Source: Agaribacterium sp. ZY112 (GTDB lineage: Bacteria > Pseudomonadota > Gammaproteobacteria > Pseudomonadales > Cellvibrionaceae). Taken from it: DNA of 64,000 nucleotides. Below the pieces are notes generated by a model. That model had not been told where the DNA came from. It worked only from the letters and a program-made list of their open reading frames with translations, and ran no database searches. The position numbers were made by a program, and so were the translations under genes. The stretch covers positions 1,860,001 through 1,924,000 of the forward strand of contig NZ_CP166840.1 in assembly GCF_041346925.1 (NCBI RefSeq), written 5' to 3'. Each line of letters opens with the position of its first letter. The first letter of the stretch is position 1. Positions 35,183 to 44,241 of the stretch are shown one piece after another.

Positions 35183-37117
35183 CAATTGTTCGATAGCTAG
35201 CCCCGCCTCTTCTAGGGTTTTTTTATTATATTTAAGCCAAAAATCGTTGGCTTCTTTCTCAATAAACGCTTTGTATTTATAGGTTTCGTTGCTGTTTTTT
35301 AGCGCCGTGTTTATTTTAAATAACAATAAAGCTGAGTTTAGTGCGGACGTTTTTCTGCCATTTAAAGTAATGTCTTTAAAGGCTTCTTTACCATGTGAAT
35401 TGGCAAGCTCGTACTTAGCTTGCTGGTAATAAATGCGAGCTAAAAGGTAGTGTTCAGTACCGCTATAATTGTTTTTACCGGTTTTTTCGTCGACATATAG
35501 AGCTAGGGCGTCATCAAAGCGTTGCTGGCTAATTAACAACTCTGTGTATTCCATGGTCGCTACATCTTTTACCCAAGAATGCTGATCTTTTGTAAAAAGA
35601 GAGAGGGCTCGTTGGTAGGCCTTTTCTTGCTGCTGTTCGTTTTGTGCTTTTCTCGCCTCTAAAAAGTAGATGACTGCGTAATGTTCTTGCGGCAGGCGAT
35701 ACTTGTTTAAGAGCAGTTCTGCTTGTTCAAGATATGTGTCAGCGTCTTGATATTCACCGTGTTTGATCGCAAGCACAGAAAGATAAGCGTAGGCATGTAT
35801 CTCAAGTAGCTCTTCTCCTGCTTGTTGTGCACTTGCGCTTGCTTTAATTAAATGGTTTTTAATCTCTGGGTATTGCTTTTGAAAAAGGAAGGAGGTGGCG
35901 ATTGCCGTGTATATTTCCGATTGCAGCTTGTGGTTGGTTTCTGTTGTTGCGATGCTTAAAGCATGTTGTAAGTGCTTATCTGCTGAGGCATAAACGCCTT
36001 TTTCAGAAAGTACTTGGCCCTGCTTGAGTTGAGCAATAGCTTGGTAATAAGCGTTTTTTTGGCTAGTTGCTTGCTTCTGTAATTCTTCCGATAGAATAAG
36101 GGCTCGGTCCCTTTGTTCTGTTTGAATGAGTCTATCTATAAATAGAGAGAGTAAAATAAGGCTGCTTGTATTGTTTTCATAGGCCAATTGCAACTGAGCG
36201 ATATTTAATACGTGCCGCTCATTAAGAGACTCTGCAATGCCGGTGCTTCTTAAGTTGTTTAGTTGTGTTTCAAGTTTCTGGCTCAGTGCCTCGGCTGTCG
36301 GGGCCGAGATGTATGCGTTTATTTTGTTTAGGCGGCCGTATAGGTTGAAGTTGAGCATGTAGTGATTTTTTTTCTCACGTAATGAACCCGTTAAGATCAA
36401 GCTGCTTGCATTTTCTTTGTTTAAATCTTTGAAATAAGCATCGGGGGCGTTATTAAATTCTTTGCCTGTGACGGAACTGTCTGTGAACACGGTATATGGC
36501 ATATCTTTAGCTAACGATAGTCGCCATTCTTGCTGCACTTTTTTTGATTTTTCTGGGTTTGTAAATGTATATAGGAATGGCAGTACGCTGATCTTCGTAG
36601 TTATTTGAGTTTGGCTGCTTGTATTATTGTATAGCTTTATTCCAATTAAGCTTATAGCGCTCAAAAATAGTACAGTGATAACAAGTACACTTATAGCAAT
36701 CGTGCTTTTGGAGATGCCTGCATTTAGCTTGCTTGTCTCTTTATTCTGCTCACCGCCGCCCGCGTTTGATCTTGGGGCTAGTGTTGTGAATGGCTTATCG
36801 TTGTTTGAAATATCGGCTTCGCTGGCTTGTTGGCTAGGAATTTGCCACTGATAGCCCTTGCGAGAGTAGGTTTTAATAGCCGCTTCGCCGAAGCGTGCTC
36901 TAAGGTTACTGATGTTTTGAAATACAACCTGCTCAGAGACAATTTTGTTTTTCCACACCGTATCGAGTATGTCTTGCTTGCTCAAAATGGTGTCTGGTGC
37001 ACTTAGTAGAAAAGCTAATAAACTCGCTTCATTACTACGCATATCTACAATTTTGTCATCTTTGTAGAGCGTTAGTTTGTTGCTGTCGAAGCGAAAGTTA
37101 TCAAATAGGTAGATCAT
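35168..37117 (-). CDS. CadC-like membrane transcriptional regulator with periplasmic TPR domain
   Basis: The 649-residue protein begins with an OmpR-type winged helix in the cytoplasm (about 1-100; LTLYKDDKIVDMRSNEASLLAFLL, VVFQNISNLRARFG, YSRKGYQW). A single membrane helix (about 140-162) follows, and then a long periplasmic part with a region of mixed structure (about 170-290) and helical TPR-like repeats (about 300-640). CadC/ToxR-type proteins sense envelope or external signals and bind DNA directly without phosphorylation. There is no receiver domain. The convergent SUMF1-like gene is the closest neighbour and may be a partner or target; nothing in the sequence proves it. Confidence 0.87.
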   Translation of the reverse strand: MIYLFDNFRFDSNKLTLYKDDKIVDMRSNEASLLAFLLSAPDTILSKQDILDTVWKNKIVSEQVVFQNISNLRARFGEAAIKTYSRKGYQWQIPSQQASEADISNNDKPFTTLAPRSNAGGGEQNKETSKLNAGISKSTIAISVLVITVLFLSAISLIGIKLYNNTSSQTQITTKISVLPFLYTFTNPEKSKKVQQEWRLSLAKDMPYTVFTDSSVTGKEFNNAPDAYFKDLNKENASSLILTGSLREKKNHYMLNFNLYGRLNKINAYISAPTAEALSQKLETQLNNLRSTGIAESLNERHVLNIAQLQLAYENNTSSLILLSLFIDRLIQTEQRDRALILSEELQKQATSQKNAYYQAIAQLKQGQVLSEKGVYASADKHLQHALSIATTETNHKLQSEIYTAIATSFLFQKQYPEIKNHLIKASASAQQAGEELLEIHAYAYLSVLAIKHGEYQDADTYLEQAELLLNKYRLPQEHYAVIYFLEARKAQNEQQQEKAYQRALSLFTKDQHSWVKDVATMEYTELLISQQRFDDALALYVDEKTGKNNYSGTEHYLLARIYYQQAKYELANSHGKEAFKDITLNGRKTSALNSALLLFKINTALKNSNETYKYKAFIEKEANDFWLKYNKKTLEEAGLAIEQLQSGT

Positions 37118-37445
37118 TTACAGTATTTAACTCAGTACTGAATCGATGTTTATCGACTAAATGGGAATGTATTCGTGATGCCTAAGCTATATCGGATTGT
37201 TGTTGCAATTGAGTTTGGGCATATTACAGTACGAATGAGCTGGGCGCCTGTTCTGTTTTGTTAAATATTGCACTGCCTTGGTGCGGCTGGTCTCGCTTAG
37301 TTTCTGCAGGTTAAGTGATGTGATTGCTTTGGGCTATATCGCACATAGCTGTAATCAATTCTGATTGAGCGCAATAAGTTTGCTATTATTACGCCGGAAT
37401 TTTACGGGGCGAATGCCCATTACACTACTCAAAAGGAAGCCTTCC
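37118..37445 (+). other. Intergenic region between the CadC-like gene and sodB
   Basis: No gene is seen in these 328 bases. It must hold divergent promoters. TGCTATTAT at 37381-37389 is a good extended -10 for sodB, 57 bases before its ATG. A convincing -35 is absent. I see no clear Fur box. Confidence 0.55.
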
Positions 37446-38027
37446 ATGTCTTTTGAATTACCCGCACTTCCATATGCAATGGACGCACTTGAGCCACATA
37501 TCTCTAAAGAGACGCTTGAGTTTCATTACGGCAAACATCACCAAACTTACGTTACTAAGCTTAATGGCTTGGTTCCGGGCACTGAATTTGAAGGTAAAAG
37601 CCTTGAAGAAGTTGTTAAAGCTTCAAGCGGTGGCGTATTCAATAACGCTGCTCAAATTTGGAACCACAGCTTCTACTGGAATTGCCTAGCTCCGAGTGCT
37701 GGTGGCGAAGCGAGTGGTGCGGTTGCAGATGCAATTGTTGCTGCTTTTGGCTCTTTCGAGAAGTTCAAAGAAGCATTTACCACCTCAGCTATTAACAACT
37801 TTGGCTCAAGCTGGACCTGGCTAGTTAAAAACGCCGATGGTTCTGTCGCTATCGTTAATACCTCAAATGCAGCGACGCCTTTGACTGAAGAAGGTGTTAC
37901 TCCTCTTCTTACCGTTGATTTGTGGGAGCACGCTTATTACATCGATTACCGTAATGCTCGTCCTGCTTACATGGACGCATTTTGGGCCTTGGTTAACTGG
38001 GAGTTCGTAAACGCGAACTTCGCTTAA
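37446..38027 (+). CDS. sodB: Superoxide dismutase, iron type
   Basis: This 193-residue cytoplasmic enzyme dismutates superoxide to hydrogen peroxide and oxygen. Metal ligands are visible: His in [11 protein letters not shown], His in [12 protein letters not shown], Asp and His in [11 protein letters not shown]. The Gln in [14 protein letters not shown] is at the place that marks Fe-dependent enzymes. Length and N-terminus ([18 protein letters not shown]) match SodB, so the ATG at 37446 with AAGGA upstream is the start, although the frame is open further 5'. A terminator hairpin follows. Confidence 0.97.
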   Translation: MSFELPALPYAMDALEPHISKETLEFHYGKHHQTYVTKLNGLVPGTEFEGKSLEEVVKASSGGVFNNAAQIWNHSFYWNCLAPSAGGEASGAVADAIVAAFGSFEKFKEAFTTSAINNFGSSWTWLVKNADGSVAIVNTSNAATPLTEEGVTPLLTVDLWEHAYYIDYRNARPAYMDAFWALVNWEFVNANFA

Positions 38028-38083
38028 GTAAGCACTCAGCTTTAGGGGCGTTTCAAGTTTCACTTGATTCGGCTCTGGCCTGT

Positions 38084-38113
38084 ACAAAGAGCGACCAATA
38101 GGTCGCTCTTTGT
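38084..38113. terminator. Terminator hairpin after sodB
   Basis: Perfect 13-bp arms ACAAAGAGCGACC/GGTCGCTCTTTGT with loop AATA. The T-rich 3' arm gives little free U tract, but the position between sodB and the next promoter supports termination. Confidence 0.75.
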
Positions 38114-38210
38114 CGTTTATGTATGTTCTTTTCTTGCTTTGCGATCTCTTAATTTCCTCTACCGAGGCTTTTTTGGGATACTTGGCGTATAAAATTATTA
38201 GGTATATATC

Positions 38211-38849
38211 GTGGAAATCGTTAGTTTCTTATTTAAGTGGGCTCACTTATTGTTTGGTATCGCTTGGATCGGCCTGCTGTTCTATTTCAACTTTGTTCAG
38301 ACTGAATATTTTAAAGAGGCAAGTCGCGAAGGTTTAAGCGATGCCAAAGCTAAGCTGGCTCCTCGCGCCTTGGCTTGGTTTCGCTGGTCAGCCATGCTTA
38401 CCTTTGTCACAGGCGTCATCTTACTTGTTGGCTTACACCACAGCAGTTTGCTTAACGAATACATTTTGCTGGGCTCTTTGATGGGCACCCTGATGTTATT
38501 AAACGTGTGGCTTATTATTTGGCCTAAGCAAAAAATTGTTCTTGGTTTGACTGACGGTGATGCTGCCGCTGCGGCTCCGAAGGCAGCGATCGCTTCGCGT
38601 ACAAATACCTTATTTAGTGGCCCAATGGCGTTTTGCATGCTGGCCTCGTCTCACCTTGGCTACAGTGCGGACTATTTAGTTGCTATCAATGGCCTTGGTT
38701 TGGGCTTTTGGCTTGCCGCTGCTTTGGTTTTGCTGGTAGAGCTTAACGCTTTGTTTGGCAAGATGGGGCCAATTGCAACGATTCGTGGGGTGATTCATAT
38801 GAGTCTTGCCTTTGCTGCAGCCGTATTCTGCTTATTGTTGTTTTTGTAA
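38211..38849 (+). CDS. PuuD-like (urate hydroxylase N-domain) membrane protein
   Basis: A 212-residue protein with five to six hydrophobic segments, starting KWAHLLFGIAWIGLLFYFNFVQ. This matches the membrane domain of PuuD-type urate oxidases (Urate_ox_N), which carry a C-terminal cytochrome c in the true enzyme. That domain and any CXXCH motif are absent here, so urate oxidation is not supported. Conserved His in WAHLLFG, GLHHSS and SSHLGY could bind heme. No purine catabolism genes are near. GTG is the start. Such short homologues are common in marine gammaproteobacteria and their role is unknown. Confidence 0.72.
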   Translation: MEIVSFLFKWAHLLFGIAWIGLLFYFNFVQTEYFKEASREGLSDAKAKLAPRALAWFRWSAMLTFVTGVILLVGLHHSSLLNEYILLGSLMGTLMLLNVWLIIWPKQKIVLGLTDGDAAAAAPKAAIASRTNTLFSGPMAFCMLASSHLGYSADYLVAINGLGLGFWLAAALVLLVELNALFGKMGPIATIRGVIHMSLAFAAAVFCLLLFL

Positions 38850-38896
38850 GTTTTCTTTTTATCACGTTTGTTGTTTAAGTATATTGGAGTCTGCTT

Positions 38897-39640
38897 GTGA
38901 GACGAGAACCGACCATCGGCGGCTTAAAGCCTGAGCCGGAAGAATCAATCACTACACCCGCGCATGGGGCTGAGCACAGTGCTGCTCGCCCTACTGCAAA
39001 GAAGCCTGCGCGTAAAGCGGCTCCGGTATCTGCGGCGCACCACCATGTACCCAGTTCATCCTTTTCGCTACTGGCTTTATTGGCTTTATTTTGTGCTTTG
39101 GCTGCTGGCGGTGCAGCTTATTGGCTTTATCAGGAGTTAACGAAAGCTCAGATGGATTTGGAGCAAGCTAATCAGCGTTTAATCGCCTTGGAAGAAAGTC
39201 TGAAGTTAACCGACAGTTCATCGACTCAAACGGTAGCTGCCATTAACGACAGTTTAAAAACCCATTTTTCTGAAATTGATAAGCTGTGGGGGACCTACCG
39301 TAAGCACAAAGCGGGTATAGCGGCGAACGCCAAGGTGGCAAAGTCTGCTTCTGTTACAGCTAATTCACTTAAGGCTAAGGTCGACCCGCTAAAATCGGAG
39401 CTAATGATGATCAGTGATCTGGTTGATGCGCAACAGAGTGTGATGACTAAGATCGAGCGTGAAAACGCCAACCTGACAAAACAAGCTAAAGTGATAAACG
39501 ACAAAAACGCGAAACTTGAGCGAGAAATCGCCACCTTGACTCAACAAGCACGTGATACCGAGCAAGATATTGAAGCCATTAATGGCTTTCGCCGCAGTGT
39601 TAACCAGCAATTACTTGAATTAAAAGGCGGCACGCAATAA
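38897..39640 (+). CDS. Bitopic coiled-coil membrane protein of unknown function
   Basis: The 247-residue protein has a basic, Pro/Ala/His-rich cytoplasmic N-terminus (about 1-58), one membrane helix (about 60-82, FSLLALLALFCALAAGGAAYW) and a long coiled coil to near the end (heptad-like LEQANQRLIALEESLKL and LERENANLTKQ-type repeats). It starts with GTG after GGAG. It precedes the fumarase gene by 28 bases, so they may be co-transcribed. I know no function; similar coiled-coil proteins next to class I fumarase occur in pseudomonads. Confidence 0.7.
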   Translation: MRREPTIGGLKPEPEESITTPAHGAEHSAARPTAKKPARKAAPVSAAHHHVPSSSFSLLALLALFCALAAGGAAYWLYQELTKAQMDLEQANQRLIALEESLKLTDSSSTQTVAAINDSLKTHFSEIDKLWGTYRKHKAGIAANAKVAKSASVTANSLKAKVDPLKSELMMISDLVDAQQSVMTKIERENANLTKQAKVINDKNAKLEREIATLTQQARDTEQDIEAINGFRRSVNQQLLELKGGTQ

Positions 39641-39668
39641 GCGTGTTGCACAGTTTTAGGACAGATCC

Positions 39669-41189
39669 ATGCCAACCATTATTAAGCAAAATGACATTAT
39701 TGATAGCGTAGCGGATGCGCTGCAGTTCATTTCCTACTATCACCCCAAAGATTTTATTGATGCTATTTATGAAGCCTATCAGCGTGAAGAGAGCCAAGCG
39801 GCTAAAGACGCGATGGCGCAAATCCTGATTAACTCACGTATGTGTGCTGAGGGTAAGCGTCCAATTTGCCAAGATACCGGTATTGTTACTGCGTTTGTCA
39901 ATGTTGGTATGGATTGTGTTGTTGAAGGAGATATGAGCTTTGATGACATGATTAATGAAGGTGTACGCCGAGCCTACAATCACCCTGATAATGTACTGCG
40001 TGCATCTATCTTGGCTGACCCTGATGGTGCGCGTAAGAATACCGGTGATAATACACCTGCTGTTATTCACTACAAAATGGTGCCGGGTAATACCGTTGAT
40101 ATCCACGTTGCCGCTAAAGGTGGTGGTTCAGAAGCCAAATCGAAATTTGCGATGCTTAATCCTTCGGATTCTGTGGTCGATTGGGTCTTAAAGATGGTGC
40201 CTCAAATGGGCGCGGGCTGGTGTCCACCCGGTATGTTGGGCATAGGGATTGGTGGTACAGCCGAAAAGGCGATGCTGTTGGCTAAAGAAAGTTTGTTAGA
40301 CCCTGTTGATATACATGATTTACAAGCCCGCGGTGCCTCAAATCGCGCCGAAGAGCTGCGCCTTGAATTATTCGATAAGGTGAATGGCTTAGGCATTGGT
40401 GCTCAAGGCTTGGGTGGTTTGACCACTGTTTTGGATATCAAAATTAAAGACTACCCTAGCCATGCTGCGAATAAAGCTGTGGCTATCATCCCGAATTGTG
40501 CAGCTACTCGCCATGCACACTTTACCCTTGATGGTTCAGGAGCCTCACTGCAGACGCCTCCAAGCTTGGATGACTGGCCTGAAATTACTTGGGAAGTGGG
40601 TGATTCAGTGCGTCGTGTTGATCTTAACTCAGTCAGCAAAGACGACTTAGTGCAGTGGCAGCCAGGAGAAACCTTATTATTAAGTGGTAAGTTACTGACT
40701 GGCCGTGATGCAGCGCATAAGCGCCTTGTGGATATGATCAATAAAGGCGAGCCTATGCCTGTTGATTTTACCAATCGCTTTATTTACTACGTAGGCCCTG
40801 TTGATCCTGTGCGTGAAGAGGTTGTTGGCCCTGCTGGCCCTACAACCGCAACGCGAATGGATAAGTTTACGGCTAGTGTGCTTGAACATACTGGCCTGAT
40901 AGGCATGGTCGGTAAGGCCGAGCGTGGAGAGGCTGGCATTCAGGCTATCAAAGATAACAAGGCCGTGTATTTGATGGCTGTTGGTGGTGCTGCATATTTG
41001 GTGTCTAAAGCCATTGTTGGTGCCAAGGTGCTTGCTTTTGAAGACCTTGGTATGGAGGCTATTTATGAGTTTGAAGTCAAAGATATGCCCGTAACTGTGG
41101 CAGTAGATGTGCATGGAGATGCGGTACATCAAAGTGGACCTAAGCTTTGGCAGGCTAAAATAGCCGAACAAACGCTTAAGCTAGATTGA
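39669..41189 (+). CDS. fumA: Fumarate hydratase, class I (iron-sulfur)
   Basis: This 506-residue enzyme hydrates fumarate to L-malate in the TCA cycle. It has the class I alpha and beta domains in one chain. Candidate cluster cysteines lie in GKRPICQDTGIV, AGWCPPGMLGIGIGG and AIIPNCAATRHAHF. The beta domain has PVREEVVGPAGPTTATRMDKF and MVGKAERG. Class I enzymes hold an oxygen-labile [4Fe-4S] cluster; a nearby Fe-SOD is a reasonable functional neighbour. Length is normal. Confidence 0.96.
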   Translation: MPTIIKQNDIIDSVADALQFISYYHPKDFIDAIYEAYQREESQAAKDAMAQILINSRMCAEGKRPICQDTGIVTAFVNVGMDCVVEGDMSFDDMINEGVRRAYNHPDNVLRASILADPDGARKNTGDNTPAVIHYKMVPGNTVDIHVAAKGGGSEAKSKFAMLNPSDSVVDWVLKMVPQMGAGWCPPGMLGIGIGGTAEKAMLLAKESLLDPVDIHDLQARGASNRAEELRLELFDKVNGLGIGAQGLGGLTTVLDIKIKDYPSHAANKAVAIIPNCAATRHAHFTLDGSGASLQTPPSLDDWPEITWEVGDSVRRVDLNSVSKDDLVQWQPGETLLLSGKLLTGRDAAHKRLVDMINKGEPMPVDFTNRFIYYVGPVDPVREEVVGPAGPTTATRMDKFTASVLEHTGLIGMVGKAERGEAGIQAIKDNKAVYLMAVGGAAYLVSKAIVGAKVLAFEDLGMEAIYEFEVKDMPVTVAVDVHGDAVHQSGPKLWQAKIAEQTLKLD

Positions 41190-41207
41190 GTTTACTTTAG
41201 GTTGCCA

Positions 41208-41558
41208 ATGACTTCCTTAGTGAGTTCAAGCTGTGAGGCGTGCCAAGTTGGTGCGCCACTGTTGAGTCAGGAGCAGCTCAATGAGTTGCTGCCTTCTATC
41301 CCTGAGTGGTTGCTTGTCAATGAATTGGGGGTGAATCAGCTTTGTCGGAGTTATGACTTTGACAATTTCGCAGAGGCTCTAGCGTTTACTAACTTGGTCG
41401 CCGATCTTGCTGAGCAAGAGGGGCATCATCCAGCCTTACTTTTAGAGTGGGGGCGCGTCACTGTGCGTTGGTGGACTCATAAAATTAAAGGCCTGCATCG
41501 TAATGATGCTGTGATGGCCGCAAAAACGGATTTGCTCTTTCAGCGCAGGGCATCCTAA
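41208..41558 (+). CDS. phhB: Pterin-4a-carbinolamine dehydratase
   Basis: A protein of about 116 residues with the family motif EGHHPALLLEWGRVTVRWWTH and the tail KGLHRNDAVMAAKTD. It dehydrates 4a-hydroxytetrahydrobiopterin in pterin recycling for phenylalanine hydroxylase and may bind DNA regulators in other organisms. No phhA is in the window. The ATG at 41208 is preferred; a TTG six bases upstream is possible. The next gene, a 56-residue Cys/His protein, starts 11 bases after its stop. Confidence 0.93.
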   Translation: MTSLVSSSCEACQVGAPLLSQEQLNELLPSIPEWLLVNELGVNQLCRSYDFDNFAEALAFTNLVADLAEQEGHHPALLLEWGRVTVRWWTHKIKGLHRNDAVMAAKTDLLFQRRAS

Positions 41559-41569
41559 AGGGGGTTAAA

Positions 41570-41740
41570 GTGAACTTAGAAACGGCTGTTATGGAAGATA
41601 AGGTACAAACAGAGACATATTGCCGTCACGGCTTTCATGAATGGGTAGAAATAGAGCCTGAAGGTTTTGAGCAATACGCCGACGAGGCAGGCAAAGTGTG
41701 GGTGTGTAAGCACTGCGCTAAATACAGAAACCCCGCATAA
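41570..41740 (+). CDS. Small 56-residue Cys/His (zinc-ribbon-like) protein
   Basis: A short frame starting with GTG behind an AGGGGG ribosome site five bases upstream encodes 56 residues. It contains YCRHGFHEW and VWVCKHCAKY: a C-x-H pair and a C-x-H-C set, spaced 25 residues apart, which could bind one zinc ion. It is highly acidic between the two (EIEPEGFEQYADEAG). It follows phhB by 11 bases in the same orientation, so it is probably co-transcribed. I do not recognise a family name. The strong ribosome site and biased, conserved-looking motif support a real gene. Confidence 0.62.
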   Translation: MNLETAVMEDKVQTETYCRHGFHEWVEIEPEGFEQYADEAGKVWVCKHCAKYRNPA

Positions 41741-41850
41741 AAACTACTCTTAGGAGTGGGTCTAAAAGCTCTTTTTATTACACTTTCATCACTACAAAAG
41801 CTACGCAACTTAAGTCAGTAGCGCATAAGTCAGTAAGTAGAACTAAACCA

Positions 41851-41905
41851 GCATAACTCAGTACAAGAGGGCTTTTTAACGGAGCCCTGTTGTACTGAGT
41901 TATGC
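41851..41905. repeat. 23-bp near-perfect inverted repeat
   Basis: GCATAACTCAGTACAA plus GAGGGCT pairs with the downstream arm ending GTACTGAGTTATGC; 22 of 23 bases match and the loop is 9 bases (41874-41882). It lies between the small Cys/His gene and convergent DUF6316. It could be a terminator, although it lacks a long T run after the stem, or a REP/MITE-like mobile repeat. Confidence 0.8.
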
Positions 41906-41960
41906 GTTCTTAATCGCTTTTGCTGCTTCTTTGGTTTTTATTGCCTATGACGTTTAGAGC

Positions 41961-42212
41961 TTAGTGGTACATCGTACTTGCCCATAAGCCCTGCATTGCG
42001 ATTTTGGCGGCGTAAATACAATCATCCTGCTCGGTTTGCATGGCTTTGATATATAGGTCTAGACCTCGATTTGCAGACTCGTGCGAGGGAAAAGGCCCAA
42101 CCTCAGTGCCTTCTCGAGTACTGAAGTAAACGCCAGTATCTACTGTGAAGAAGCGCTCCGACCTGAACCATGTTTTGTCCTCTTCCCCTGAGCGTAACTG
42201 CACTTTTCTCAT
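41961..42212 (-). CDS. DUF6316 family protein
   Basis: This 83-residue protein has RSERFFTVDTGVYFSTREGTEVGPFPSHESA, the core of DUF6316, then a helical tail. The family occurs in Pseudomonas and Cellvibrio relatives, has no known function, and resembles small PilZ- or regulator-associated proteins only vaguely. No signal peptide or membrane helix. A good AGAGGGG-like purine stretch precedes the ATG. It is convergent with the phhB unit. Confidence 0.82.
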   Translation of the reverse strand: MRKVQLRSGEEDKTWFRSERFFTVDTGVYFSTREGTEVGPFPSHESANRGLDLYIKAMQTEQDDCIYAAKIAMQGLWASTMYH

Positions 42213-42381
42213 TGATTCACCCCTCTTAGGTATTGCGCACTTTTGTCTTTTCGTGTGAAATATATGCGCAATGTATGCTTACATATGTCCTAAGTTTAGG
42301 TGCTATACAGGGAGAGGTTAGTTTTTTTAGTTATGAAAAGGGGGGCTTTTTGTGACTAAGCCCCGCGGGATCGGCCGCTGT

Positions 42382-43044
42382 TTAGTACTCAGCGTCGTTG
42401 AGGTCGATACCCTCTAAGGGTAGCTCTTTGTTGTCGAGATAGCTTCGATTGTTTTGCAGTTGCAAGCGACCTTCAGAAAACCACTTAACGGCTAAAGGAT
42501 AGATCACATGTTCTTGTTTGAGCGCTTTAGCTGCAAGCGTGTCGGCATTGTCATCGGCAGCGATTGAAACACGAGCTTGAAGAACCAGTGGGCCGCCATC
42601 AAGTTCTGCGGTAACAAAGTGCACGCTGACTCCGTGCTCTTTATCGCCTGCGTCTAAAGCGCGCTGATGGGTATTTAGGCCTTGGTACTTAGGTAGTAAT
42701 GAGGGGTGGATGTTAAGCATTCGCCCCTCGTAGTGCTCGGTAAAGCCTGGCGTTAGGATGCGCATAAAACCCGCTAGTACGACTAGATCAGGACCTTGTG
42801 CGTCAATGATTTCCATCAGGCGAGCGTCAAAGTCTTCCCTTGTCGGAAAGGCTTTGTGGCTAATCACAAAGGCTGGGATGTTGTGATTGGCAGCCCGCTC
42901 TAAGCCTTTAACGTTATCTTTGTTAGAAATAACAGCGCAAATCTTAATCGGCAGTTCGTTGCTTTCTTGGGCGTCAATAAGGGCTTGCAAGTTTGAGCCG
43001 CTACCGCTGATCATAACGACAACACGGGTTGTAAAGCTGGACAT
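42382..43044 (-). CDS. purN: Phosphoribosylglycinamide formyltransferase
   Basis: This 220-residue enzyme transfers a formyl group from 10-formyl-THF to GAR in purine synthesis. GSGSNLQALIDAQ, the catalytic Asn-His-Asp set (LNIHPSLLPKYQGLNTHQRAL and GVSVHFVTAELDGGP) and VLAGFMRILTPGF are intact. It begins immediately after the purM stop with no gap, so the two are translationally coupled. Confidence 0.97.
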   Translation of the reverse strand: MSSFTTRVVVMISGSGSNLQALIDAQESNELPIKICAVISNKDNVKGLERAANHNIPAFVISHKAFPTREDFDARLMEIIDAQGPDLVVLAGFMRILTPGFTEHYEGRMLNIHPSLLPKYQGLNTHQRALDAGDKEHGVSVHFVTAELDGGPLVLQARVSIAADDNADTLAAKALKQEHVIYPLAVKWFSEGRLQLQNNRSYLDNKELPLEGIDLNDAEY

Positions 43045-44085
43045 TTAGATATTTTCCAGCTCAACAACAGGTTCGCCATCGTGAGAAGCAATGCTACCAA
43101 TTTCGTAGACGGTTTCTCCGTGGGCCTCTAATATTTCGCGAGCTTTGCTTATGTGCTCTTCAGGTAAAGCGATGATCATGCCGATACCACAGTTAAGGGT
43201 GCGGTACATTTCAGTTGCATCGATATTGCCACCACGTTGTGCCCAGCGGAATATTTCTGGCATTGACCAGCTAGAACAGTCAATGATGGCTTTACTGCTC
43301 TCGGGAAGTACTCGAGGAATGTTTTCAAGTAAGCCGCCGCCAGTAATATGTGAAAGAGCACTCACAGGTACTTCTTTAAGGAGCTCGAGTATCGGTTTGA
43401 CATAGATGCGGGTTGGCTCAAGTAGGGCTTCACCTAAGCTGCGCTCGCCAACTTGGTCTTCTAGGGAGGCTCCGGTGACGTCGATGATCTTTCTTAATAG
43501 TGAGTAACCGTTGCTATGTGGGCCGCTTGAGGCTAAGCCCAAGATTTTGTCACCAGCTTGAACTCGACTACCGTCCAAAATTTTGCTTTTTTCAACGATA
43601 CCAACACAGAAGCCACCAAGGTCGTAGTCTTCACCATTGTACATGCCAGGCATTTCTGCGGTTTCACCACCTACGAGGGCACAGCCTGAGTATTCACAGC
43701 CTTTACCTATACCGTCGACGACTTCTACAGCTACATCTACGCTCAATTTACCCGTAGCGTAGTAATCTAAGAAGAATAAAGGCTCTGCACCGCCAACAAT
43801 CAAGTCGTTTACACACATGGCAACCAAGTCGATACCGATGGTGTCGTGCTTGTTCATGTCCATTGCGAGCTTAAGTTTGGTGCCAACACCGTCGGTGCCG
43901 GCTACTAGTACAGGCTCTTCGTAGCCTTTGGGTAGAGCGAATAGTGAGCCAAAACCGCCGAGCCCAGCTAGTACTTCGGGGCGTTTGGTACGTACGGCGA
44001 CGGATTTGATGCGCTCAACAAGCGCGTTACCGGCATCGATATCGACGCCAGCATCTTTGTAGGTCAAGGACTTATCAGTACTCAT
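43045..44085 (-). CDS. purM: Phosphoribosylformylglycinamidine cyclo-ligase (AIR synthetase)
   Basis: A 346-residue enzyme that closes FGAM to AIR with ATP. Typical stretches are [21 protein letters not shown] at the start, [24 protein letters not shown] and [16 protein letters not shown]. The ATG at 44085 matches the family N-terminus (E. coli begins MTDKTSLSYKDAGVD); an upstream in-frame ATG at 44127 would add an unconserved 14 residues. purN follows at once. The divergent DUF2066-hda unit lies upstream, as in Pseudomonas. Confidence 0.97.
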   Translation of the reverse strand: MSTDKSLTYKDAGVDIDAGNALVERIKSVAVRTKRPEVLAGLGGFGSLFALPKGYEEPVLVAGTDGVGTKLKLAMDMNKHDTIGIDLVAMCVNDLIVGGAEPLFFLDYYATGKLSVDVAVEVVDGIGKGCEYSGCALVGGETAEMPGMYNGEDYDLGGFCVGIVEKSKILDGSRVQAGDKILGLASSGPHSNGYSLLRKIIDVTGASLEDQVGERSLGEALLEPTRIYVKPILELLKEVPVSALSHITGGGLLENIPRVLPESSKAIIDCSSWSMPEIFRWAQRGGNIDATEMYRTLNCGIGMIIALPEEHISKAREILEAHGETVYEIGSIASHDGEPVVELENI

Positions 44086-44241
44086 CGGAAAGGCTGCTCG
44101 GCTGGACTGGAAAAAATTTGTGCGCATTCTACCAACTTAGGTGCGAATGTGCGATGTGACTTTGCCGCTTCTTGCGGTCTCTATCGGCTTGAACTCTCTT
44201 AGGGGCTAGTTTTCAAGGTATTCATTTACTTGAAAGTGCTT

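Noticed and set aside
37365..37445. 27-residue N-terminal extension of SodB
   Set aside because: SodB proteins start at MSFELP; the extension overlaps the probable -10 box and has no homology.
37118..37445. Fur box in front of sodB
   Set aside because: No stretch resembles the 19-bp GATAATGATAATCATTATC consensus closely enough.
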